DNA of 64,000 bases, from assembly GCA_036874045.1 (NCBI GenBank), contig CM072336.1, positions 13,759,001-13,823,000 of the forward strand, read 5' to 3'. The notes under the pieces were generated by a model. That model had not been told where the DNA came from. It did no database searches and was given only the letters and a program-made list of their open reading frames with translations. Made by a program: the position numbers and the translations under genes. Below, piece after piece: positions 58,001-64,000 of this stretch (its first letter is position 1; each line of letters begins with the position of its first letter). This stretch comes from Cymodocea nodosa (lineage: Eukaryota; Streptophyta; Magnoliopsida; Alismatales; Cymodoceaceae).

Positions 58001-59126
58001 AAATATCCATTTGTGTAGAATTTTCATTTTAAATTTAGAGATATCCTTAAATCACATAATACTCCAAATATAATTCTCAACTTCAATTAACCTACCTTAA
58101 TTTTATAAATAACATATTTTATAATTTCTCTATTATTTCTTATTATTACTTTAAGTCAAAAGATCATGCCAAGGAAAATGTTATTGAATTGTTATATTTT
58201 ATCGCTAGAGTTGACATTTGTCACACAAAACGTTGCAGAAGCAAGTACATACCACTAATTGACTGAAATGATGTTCTTTTACCCCAAGAAAACTTCAAGA
58301 AGCAAACACATGCAAGACAAAAGCTTAAGCATGTCCACTAGGGCATTCATGATTGTAATAAGATTTAATAACATCTTACAATCAAAGGGACCTGACACAA
58401 CTTCTACACCAGGATTAAGAAGATAATATCAACTCAGTTGCACACCCATGATTTCCAAGAGTCAACTTGCCAGCTATGTCACTTAAACATGCTTACAAAT
58501 TACCACAAGAATTCATTTATCTTTTTTGGAAACCCATGATTCTAAAATTTGGTATGCAAATCCTCTAAAATTTTCTTAGCCATTTTTGGAGTACTATTTA
58601 TCCTAATGTTCATAACAAAAGTTCTATCCAACTCAACCATCTATACAAATTAATGATAACAAATGACATATCTGTTTCAAAAAATCACAAGTTTCTTTGA
58701 ATAATAGAAGCTTATACTACATGCATGATGTATCAAAGTGCATCTAGCTTATTTTCAGAATAGTCGTAATATCAAATAATCAATTAAATATTAGTATTGA
58801 AAACAATACAATAATAGACAGAATATGGTAATTGAAGCCTTTGGGTTGAGACAACTCATGAAGAGAATGACTAATGTCAAAGTTAATTCATTTTAAATTT
58901 AATCGTAGGATCAGGAATACCTTGTACCCTTTTGAATCAGATACTGTTGCACTAATTGCATCAAATTTCCATCCTTTACATTGTGAGTATTTCTCATACC
59001 TGTAAATCAAGGACACACATCTACTTCAAAGTCACTAGATATTCATATTAAGCACTGTAAAGTTAATGAGCCCATACATTTTGAATATGTCCATAGCAAA
59101 CAAAGATGCTTCTTCCCCTCCAGTGC
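36894..59126 (-). CDS. Organellar (likely mitochondrial) peptide chain release factor 1, C-terminal exons
   Basis: A class I release factor recognises UAA/UAG in the ribosomal A site and triggers release of the finished protein. Seven exons join in frame: 59126-59078, 58999-58921, 44090-44016, 43934-43857, 38614-38456, 37292-37197 and 37079-36894; every visible junction is GT-AG. Together they give the RF1 core from [13 protein letters not shown] to the end. They include the P-x-T stop-reading motif (PVT), HTS, and the catalytic GGQ loop (GGSGGQH). The C-terminus [19 protein letters not shown]... with a DALLLQQE tail is closer to plant mitochondrial RF1 than to the plastid form, from memory of the family. 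The N-terminal third (and any targeting peptide) is not in view. Introns of 5.2 and 14.8 kb are full of transposons, while the others are 78-1163 bp. No stop or frameshift is seen. Confidence 0.88.
37197..37292 (-). CDS. RF1 exon ([11 protein letters not shown])
   Basis: Thirty-two codons encode the helix after the GGQ domain ([20 protein letters not shown]...). The donor is GTATGT and the acceptor CACAG. Confidence 0.88.
38456..38614 (-). CDS. RF1 exon with catalytic GGQ
   Basis: Fifty-three codons start [22 protein letters not shown] is at about 38554-38546. It ends QDERSQHS before the donor GTATGG. The acceptor is CACCAG. The GGQ loop enters the peptidyl-transferase centre. Confidence 0.93.
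39190..40160 (-). mobile_element. Copia remnant (RNase H end and LTR) in an RF1 intron
   Basis: The open piece 39267-39515 encodes the copia RNase H C-terminus ([31 protein letters not shown]). More decayed RNase H and RT sequence extends to about 40000. A purine tract (39260-39271) precedes an LTR start TGTTAAG at 39259. An 18-bp inverted repeat (AGGTCTAGGTAGATTT) is seen near 39945 and 40120. The other LTR is not found. Confidence 0.65.
40161..42083. other. RF1 intron sequence, unassigned
   Basis: No recognisable protein. A 33-bp direct duplication (ACTAGAAATTAAAGGGGTGG...) lies at about 40380 and 40418. Some tracts look like decayed coding DNA, but no family could be named. Confidence 0.35.
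42084..42230. repeat. 57-bp tandem repeat
   Basis: About 2.5 units begin AAATAGTTGTTTAAGTAG and include TATATATATCTAAAAAGC. Confidence 0.8.
42952..43410 (-). CDS. Unrecognised 152-codon ORF within an RF1 intron
   Basis: The frame is open from ATG 43410 to TAG 42952 on the strand of RF1. I recognise no domain, signal peptide or membrane segment. Length alone in AT-rich intron DNA makes it a weak candidate; it could be a fragment of a decayed element. Confidence 0.15.
   Translation of the reverse strand: MKIRHFEEIFASLSQGKKIPNSQDYLARDTNVRYFPLSLHKLWNFNHLIPFNMLLFNKQPTIHQKPRECQRPKFQWRFTFPHNFIACPLWPGIITLECQLATYHHSGLIQIVEIFVNLSIQSEIEKLGLTYTRKLESTLNRLKNQSGICSDW
43474..43738. repeat. 147-bp tandem duplication near an RF1 exon
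   Basis: AGAGATCATTGGAATGACC starts at 43474 and again at 43621. The copies differ at few positions, and the second is slightly shorter. It ends about 120 bp from the exon at 43857. Confidence 0.85.
43857..43934 (-). CDS. RF1 exon with P-x-T stop-codon motif
   Basis: Twenty-six codons encode [20 protein letters not shown] plus LPQASE. PVT (43928-43920) is the tripeptide that reads UAA/UAG. The donor is GTAAGA and the acceptor GGCAG. Confidence 0.92.
44016..44090 (-). CDS. RF1 exon ([18 protein letters not shown])
   Basis: Twenty-five codons begin [10 protein letters not shown] and end with the conserved GIHRVQ. The donor is GTTAGA and the acceptor TGTAG, which closes the 14.8-kb intron. Confidence 0.92.
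44838..44932. repeat. 47-bp tandem repeat
   Basis: Two nearly identical units begin TCACAATAAGGTCAAGACAC, plus a partial one. Confidence 0.85.
44974..46462 (+). mobile_element. Small non-autonomous LTR element (TRIM/LARD-like)
   Basis: Related short direct repeats lie at 44974-45135 and 46256-46462 (TGATAGAGTCTATGAA / TGTTAGAATCTATGAA starts; CCAACA / TCAACA ends). A degenerate Met-tRNA site follows the first (45136, TGATGTCAGAAC), and a purine-rich AACTTAAGAAG precedes the second. The 1.1-kb interior is non-coding, with an A/G-rich tract at 45540-45840. No clear TSD. It lies antisense in the large RF1 intron. Confidence 0.65.
46596..46730 (-). repeat. LTR of D1 (3')
   Basis: It runs TGTGAGATTTGAGCCCTAGG...ATTACTCACA and is homologous to 51355-51463 and 57750-57909. 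Confidence 0.8.
51355..51463 (-). repeat. Truncated LTR of D1 (5')
   Basis: It matches the first 110 bp of the LTR next to a primer site, then breaks into RT sequence of D2. Confidence 0.75.
52475..52847 (-). mobile_element. Polyadenylated retro-insert (processed transcript or SINE-like), 14-bp TSD
   Basis: It has a 21-nt poly(A) on the minus strand (poly-T 52475-52495) and the target duplication GACTTGGTGGTTGG at 52461-52474 and 52848-52861. It holds a 72-codon open frame (52606-52824, Cys-rich, ending [14 protein letters not shown]) followed by a 3'UTR-like tract before the poly(A). This suggests a 5'-truncated mRNA copy made by LINE machinery. I do not recognise the protein. TTGAGATTACTGAC occurs both inside (near 52707) and at the right end. 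Confidence 0.75.
53645..55642. mobile_element. Hairpin-rich LTR-like insertion in D2 (possible solo LTR)
   Basis: D2 homology is lost between about 53627 and 55640. The insert begins TGTGGAATG and may end AACA. It has a TATA box at 54587-54594 (TATAAAAG) and hairpins near 54130-54250 and 55235-55310 (TTGGTAA...TTTACCAACGA). The layout resembles the gypsy LTRs of this window with a different hairpin core. No clean TSD is found, so the ends are approximate. Open frames at 54530-54853 overlap on both strands and are not convincing genes. Confidence 0.45.
54587..54594 (+). promoter_or_regulatory. TATA box candidate
   Basis: TATAAAAG is followed about 30 bp downstream by a CT-rich possible initiator, within the LTR-like insert. 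Confidence 0.35.
56584..56853 (-). pseudogene. Copia gag fragment of D2
   Basis: It is homologous to D1 50070-50297 ([20 protein letters not shown]). The Cys-rich knuckle is partly lost ([16 protein letters not shown]), with two Cys replaced by Tyr, consistent with decay. Confidence 0.65.
57750..57909 (-). repeat. 5' LTR of D2 (160 bp)
   Basis: It runs TGTGAAATTTGAGCCCTAGG...GCATTACTCACA and is the most complete LTR copy of this family here. Confidence 0.8.
57910..58920. other. RF1 intron sequence without recognised features
   Basis: AT-rich; no coding or repeat structure that I can support. Confidence 0.4.
58921..58999 (-). CDS. RF1 exon ([13 protein letters not shown])
   Basis: Seventy-nine bases start one base into the Met codon (AT|G) and end GYK before the donor GTATTC. 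It encodes the domain 2 start. Confidence 0.88.
59078..59126 (-). CDS. RF1 exon ([16 protein letters not shown])
   Basis: Forty-nine bases encode the RF signature [12 protein letters not shown]. The donor is GTATGG and the acceptor TTGCAG. It enters in phase +2, so an upstream exon must end with one base of a Gly or similar codon. That exon is not found in the window. Confidence 0.87.
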
Positions 59127-60029
59127 CTGCAATCATAGCAGAATTCTATCATTGTCCCAAAGACTTGCATAACTTTGACCCTAAACACAGCATGTCTTAA
59201 CATCTTGTTTAGTGTTAAATGACCCCACCGTGTATTTAACATCCAATAAATGTAAATTTTGGCTTAGACTTTAGTTGACCACCAGTTTCAAAGAAATGCA
59301 ACTCAATTTTGCAAGTTATTAGATTATGTTAATATATATTCACCTCACACTTACATCCATTCATGCAAAGTTCACTCACCATCCCACATTCATTTAATCA
59401 TGCTAGACATCTTATGCTCTTTCATATACACATTTCACACTTAAGCTTTTATGCCAACACACGCTAATTCATCTCTTCATGCATTACTTCACTTCATGCT
59501 ATGTTCAACACATTATCACTTCATACATTCATGTATAGAATCACATGCTAACTCTTCTCTTATGTTCACCTCATTTTATTTCATATACCCATTCATCTCA
59601 TGCCAAATAGGACACCAAACATGCTTTGGGTATCCCATCTAATATATATATGTGTGTGTGTGTGTGTTTGTACTTCTCCTTTTGAAATACAAGAAACTAT
59701 TTTCCTATTCTAACATGGTATCAAAGTCTGATGTCAAGAATCTTTAAGGCCCATTTGTGTACATTTCCTGACGGGAGGTGGAAGAAATGGTGGGAGATGG
59801 AAAGGGGAAGAACTGGTGGGAAATGACAAGTGATTCATTATTTATATACACACTAGGAAATGATAGGAAAATCGAAGTATTTGTGTACACTAGAAAATGA
59901 TAGCAAATGATAATAAAGATTTTTATAATAATGAAATTTACTTTTATAAAATAAAATATATATATATTAATAATTTTTGATAAATTTTTGTGTATTAAAT
60001 TAAAACAATTATACAAAATACATAAAGAT
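59127..60029. other. Sequence upstream of the last visible RF1 exon
   Basis: I looked for the preceding RF1 exon (Ile-Arg-Ala-Gly context) and did not find it. The tract contains CATTCA-rich low-complexity sequence (59341-59600) and the microsatellite 59641-59667. It is probably intron. Confidence 0.4.
59641..59667. repeat. TA/TG microsatellite
   Basis: (TA)n followed by (TG)n, about 27 bp. Confidence 0.9.
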
Positions 60030-60275
60030 ATCAAATGGGTCGGGCCAAGCCAATGTAGGCTGAGCCACTACAGGCCAGCCTAACTCAACCTGATCCAAAT
60101 TTTTAAATCGAGTCAGGCTGAACCATCAATTTTTGAAAAATTGGCCCATAGACTAGGCTACAATACAGGCTAAGCCGACTGTAATATGGGCCAGGATGGG
60201 CCAATTGCAATAAAGGTTGGGTAGAGCTAGCTCATGGGCCAGTTTAGGTTAGCCCACAATCTACCCCAACCTAGG
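60030..60275. repeat. GGGCC/GGCCC-rich degenerate repeat
   Basis: Repeated GGGCCAAGCC, CAGGCCAGCC, ATGGGCCAGGATGGGCC words occur. It is locally GC-richer than its surroundings. Confidence 0.6.
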
Positions 60276-60499
60276 GAACGTTTGTAAAAACAAACGCTAA
60301 AAAGTTCATAAAAACAAATGTTAAAACATTCATTTTAATTTTACCATTCATTTTTGAAATAATTTTACCGTTCATTTTTTACTTATGTTTGATGTTCACG
60401 TATTTATAAAAAAATAATGTAATAAATCATGAGTAAAGTTGCATTTTTTTCTTTTAATTTTAATATAAAAATAAAAAAGAAATATAAAAAATAAAAAAC

Positions 60500-60960
60500 T
60501 TTGTACTTTGGTTTGACCAAGCTTAAAGAAAATTTTAAAAAAATATAAAACCTTCGATCAAATCGAAAGTTTTGGTTTGACTAAAAGTTTAAAATAAGTT
60601 AAAAAACATACAAAACAAATAAAAAAATAAATTCAATTTGACTAAAGCTTAATAAAAAAAATAAAAGCTTCTATTGAACCGAAAGCTTCAATCCAACCAA
60701 AGGTTTAAAAAAATTTAAAAAACAAATTAAAAAATAAAAAACTTTGGTTGGACTTAAAGCTTCAGTTCGATCAAAGGTTTAAAAAAAGTTAAAAATATAT
60801 AAAAAATAAATTCAGTCCAACCAAAGCTTAATTAAAAAAAATAAAAGCTTCAATCTAATAGAAAGCTTTGGTCCAACCAAAAGCTTGGATCCAACCAAAG
60901 GTTTAAAAAAAGTTAAAAAATAAAAAACTTCAAAGAAACCAAAGCTGACCTTAAACAAAA
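60500..60960. repeat. Degenerate tandem repeat with AAAGCTTNGGTYCAACCAAAG blocks
   Basis: Units of A-rich sequence (AAAAAATAAAA) alternate with short inverted motifs AAGCTTTGGTCCAACC and CCAACCAAAGGTTT. Period is irregular. The composition resembles 840-1140. Confidence 0.6.
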
Positions 60961-61480
60961 GCGCATACCACAACTTCTAAAATATTACTCTTAATATTAA
61001 TTTCTCTTAATGTAAATTTCTTGTGTTATTTATTTTAAATAGTCTAGTCTTGCACTATAGACATTATTAACATAAAGCACATACCACAACTTCTAAAATA
61101 TTAGTTAATTTAATCAACCTTTTATAACTTAATATAACTAACTTTAACTATCTTAGATTTAATTAACGTTAATTCCATATTAAAATCTATAATTTCTTAT
61201 AAATTTGAACTATACCTATCAATGTACTTTATTGAACATCATGCACTTGCAGTTATTGAACTTAAGTTTTCAAACACAAGTCTTACCAAAAACTAGTCAA
61301 AAAGAAGACATTCCAAGAATTGTTTTAAATGCATTTTAATAATTCTAAAGAGCATCAATTAACTTCTCAATCTAATCCTTCCTAGTAACATTTACCATTT
61401 TCTCCAATATTTGTTTAACTTGCTTATTAGCACTTTGTACTTAATCACTAGACTAAAAATGATAAGAGGTGACCAACTTA
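60961..61480. other. AT-rich sequence, no gene recognised
   Basis: Contains a direct repeat of GCATACCACAACTTCTAAAATATTA-type sequence (near 60963 and 61080). Nothing else is supported. Confidence 0.35.
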
Positions 61481-61649
61481 GGAGAGGTTTGTGCACAAGG
61501 GAAAGTGAGAGAAAGTGACAAAAAGGAAAGTAAGGGAAAGTAAGAAAAAAATTTGGTCTGTTTATACTTGACAGAAAGTATCTTTCTATCATATATAATC
61601 CATTAGTTTCTAGGAAAATTGTCAGACACTCTCTCACTTTCCCACCTCC
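61481..61649. mobile_element. Small MITE-like foldback
   Basis: Perfect 13-bp arms GGGAAAGTGAGAG (61499-61511) and its inverse (61631-61643) lie within longer imperfect ends. The left end GGAGAGGTTTGTGCAC, next to TTA, resembles the end near 27470-27487. Confidence 0.45.
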
Positions 61650-61858
61650 GACATCACAAGAGTGCTGGAATCGATTGAATGCCTACTACTTGATGATTGC
61701 TTGTCCACTCTCTCGCCTATTTGCTTATCAACTACAGGATTGTCTGTCAACTCATGTCATCAACGTTGGAGGATCATCGTCTGCTTGTGTCATCAGCTTG
61801 TAACACAACATCAACTCATGACCTTTGTGAGCAAGTCTCTAGCAATGTCCTTCTCAAC

Positions 61859-61978
61859 AACAACTTGCGACCTCGATAGCAACTTGCAACCTTCGACAAC
61901 AGCTTGCGACCTTTGACAATAGCTCGCAACCTCAACAGTAGCTCGTGACCTTTGTCAATAATTCACGACCTTCAACCA
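61859..61978. repeat. About 20-bp minisatellite
   Basis: Five to six units like GCAACCTTCGACAACAGCTT. Confidence 0.8.
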
Positions 61979-62009
61979 TCAGTCTCCAACAACATTATGC
62001 TCGATAACA

Positions 62010-62125
62010 GCTCAAGGAAGCCCTTATCTGTTGAAAGGTATGAAGTCTTGCTCTTCCATTTTTTTACTTGTCTAGAAGCCCCTATTTGTTGAAAGGTATG
62101 AAATTCTCTTCCATTTTATTGGTTT
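62010..62125. repeat. About 60-bp imperfect tandem duplication
   Basis: AAGCCCTTATCTGTTGAAAG and AAGCCCCTATTTGTTGAAAG each run into GGTATGAA and CTCTTCCATTTT. Confidence 0.75.
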
Positions 62126-62519
62126 TGATTTGTTGATGTATCTATCTCCCCCAATCATTGCAAGCCTCCACCATCGATTCAACCTTGCATCTGTCTCGCT
62201 TATTCGTCATCACACTCGCATTCATCCTTTGCATTTGTTTGTTTGGTCACCATCCTCCTCGTTGCAAGCATCCTCTCAAAAATTGAGAACATTTTGCATA
62301 GGTAGCCATTATTGTATTTAACGACTCATTAGGAACTTCCCCCATTAGTGCATTCATCCATCCTTTCCATCATTCTCGCATCCAGTAAACCCTTGTCATT
62401 TTAAGGGTTTGTTTCATGATTTGATTCATATATGAAAGGTGTTTGTTCTGAGCAATAGATGTAAAAAGCATGATTATGATTTTAGTAACAAATTGTTGAA
62501 GCATGATTGGGAAACAAAG

Positions 62520-63420
62520 TAAATGTCAATTTGCTGCAACATAAGTCCAATATCTAGGGCATGTTATAAATTGTGAAGTGGTAGAAATAGAGAAAGACAA
62601 GGTTCAGGTAGTGATATCCTAGCCAACCCCTAACAATATCAAAGAGCTACATGGATTTTTTGGCTTATCAAGTTATTACAGACAATTTATCAAGGACTAT
62701 GCAAAAATTGTTGTCCCTCAATGTTGGCTTGAAAAAGGGGAGTTTTAAGTGGTCACTAAAAGTGCAACAAGCCTTCCAAAAATTAAAAACGACACTAATT
62801 CAAGCACCTTTGTTGAGGCTTCCTGATTTTTCTAAACCATTTGAGCAAGAATGTGATGCATTGGGTGGTGGCATTGGTGTTGTCTTGATATAAGAAGGGC
62901 ACCCAATTGCTTATATAAGTAAGGATTTTAAAGGAAAACAAGTTATTTTATCGATGAACGAATAAAGTGATGGCAATCCTAAAGGCAATTCAAAAATGGT
63001 GGTCTCTCTTAATTGGGTGGCACTTTATGATTAAAATGGACCAAATCAATTTAAAGTATTTAGAAAAATAGCAAATACAAACACCTACGTAGGAAAAATG
63101 GTTGGAAAAACTACTTGGGTACGACTATCGAATTAAGTATAAACCAGGGATTACAAATGTGGCAACCAATTCCCTTTAAAGGAGACCTCATGGGATAGAA
63201 CCATCATTATAGGTCATTTCTATAGTTAAACCAACATGATTCAACCAAATAAAGGTCACCCATAATGCATCCAACACTTACAATTAGTTAGTAAATGGAG
63301 AGATGGGAAATTAAATATATAGAAGTATTCCTTGGTGGATGGAGTATTATTTTACAAAGGGTGCCTAGTGACAGAGTTTCATGTTAAGTGTGTAAAGAAA
63401 ATACTCTAAAGGCAAGTGCA
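62520..63420 (+). pseudogene. Ty3/gypsy RT-RNase H fragment
   Basis: Successive frames give YLGHVI, then IKELHGFFGLSSYYRQFIKD, WSLKVQQAFQKLK, APLLRLPDFSKPF, then RNase H with GIGVVL and HPIAYISK, and a connection-like segment to about 63420. This is the RT thumb and RNase H of a gypsy element of a different lineage from the Athila-like copies. Many stops and frameshifts. Confidence 0.8.
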
Positions 63421-63439
63421 ATTGTACAGCAAAAGCTTC

Positions 63440-64000
63440 AAAGTTCAGTCAATTACACAGCTAAGTGTCCATCAGGAAGCTTAAATATCTTAAGTATTTG
63501 AATGGTTAGCAAATCACCTATGCAACTTATGTTGGTACGTGACGAAGGTCAAATAGCTACAAGTTTAAGTCTCTAAGAAAGCCGACAAATTCGAAGAGTT
63601 AACTGTGAAGAGGTATGTTTGGTTTGGCTAAAGAATACAAGAAGTCTATTGAGTTTGCTAATTACCATGAGGTCTCAGTGGGTTAGTGATTAAGTCTTTG
63701 TATAGTTCAAAGAGTTACTAGCTCAAGTCTTTAATGACTCAAACAATTAAGGGTGTAAGTTTCTGTAAAGTCCAAAGTGTTTGTTCTTATGTATCTGATT
63801 TATGTCTAAGTATTCCTCCAATCGCTTGTACTCATTTGTAACTAACCCTACGTTATAAATAAGGTCGTAACCTCATTGTTTGAGGGAGAGTCGCCATTGT
63901 TCTATTGTATGAGATAAAAAGAAAGAAGAAAATACCACCAACACCAATGGACATATGTCTTTGTGTTGAATCACGTAAATCCTTTCTTGTTTGCGTGTTT
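63440..64000 (+). repeat. LTR-like sequence at the right edge
   Basis: Non-coding. TTGAATCACGTAAATCCTT near 63966-63984 resembles the sequence in the copia LTR (reverse of 19035-19055). A poly-purine segment precedes it. It is probably the end of an LTR cut by the window edge; boundaries cannot be fixed. Confidence 0.3.

Noticed and set aside
59127..62500. Upstream RF1 exons
   Set aside because: I looked for the conserved segment that should precede [12 protein letters not shown] and found no convincing match with splice sites.
63660..63760. Possible tRNA-like sequence (GTGGGTTAGTGATTAAGTC)
   Set aside because: No cloverleaf with a matching acceptor stem or T-arm could be formed by eye.

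Overview
The window is plant nuclear DNA, most likely from a flowering plant with a large, repeat-rich genome. It is AT-rich and dominated by decayed LTR retrotransposons of both Ty3/gypsy (Athila-like) and Ty1/copia type. It holds one spliced eukaryotic housekeeping gene with GT-AG introns, and several LTR elements carry plant-style primer-binding sites (initiator Met-tRNA type for copia, degenerate Asp-tRNA type for gypsy). The species cannot be named from the sequence.

Region 1 (1-26009) is a nested stack of gypsy-type material. On the plus strand there is a truncated integrase (1-776), an accessory 'putative plant transposon/envelope-like' ORF (1535-3685), an Athila-type gag (4793-5980), an intact 351-codon F-box protein gene (6177-7232), a polypurine tract and an LTR (9098-10455). 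A second element of the same family lies on the minus strand (10485-17367, with its LTR at 17368-25665). It carries gag-C/protease/partial RT fused by deletion to the same accessory ORF. That ORF is split by a solo copia-type LTR (12922-14583, TSD TTTTC), and the LTR is split by a full-length copia element (18911-25018, TSD TAGAT). The coding modules are separated by arrays of short hairpins of the form CGTTGAGTTA...TAACTCAACG.

Region 2 (26010-36893) holds a broken Myb/SANT-like transposon-type gene, MITE-like foldbacks with G-rich ends, and a composite copia element (28217-33231, TSD AAATT). The composite contains a second LTR end and a second primer-binding site inside it. A roughly 50-bp tandem repeat follows, then a long stretch with no recognisable gene.

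Region 3 (36894-59126, minus strand) is the C-terminal part of a nuclear gene for an organellar, probably mitochondrial, class I peptide chain release factor (RF1). Seven exons can be read with clean splice sites and a continuous frame. Two introns are enlarged: 5.2 kb (38615-43856), holding a copia remnant, and 14.8 kb (44091-58920), holding a 1.5-kb LTR mini-element, two tandem decayed copia elements, a polyadenylated retro-insert and a hairpin-rich LTR-like insertion. The N-terminal exons are not visible and probably lie beyond the right edge.

Region 4 (59127-64000) is intergenic or intronic repeat DNA: simple repeats, minisatellites, a small foldback, a gypsy RT/RNase H fragment (62520-63420) and LTR-like sequence at the right edge.

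The points that best deserve follow-up are the intact F-box gene inside a decayed gypsy element, the sharing of LTR sequence modules between gypsy and copia families, the hairpin arrays that punctuate the modules, and the composite copia element with two primer-binding sites.
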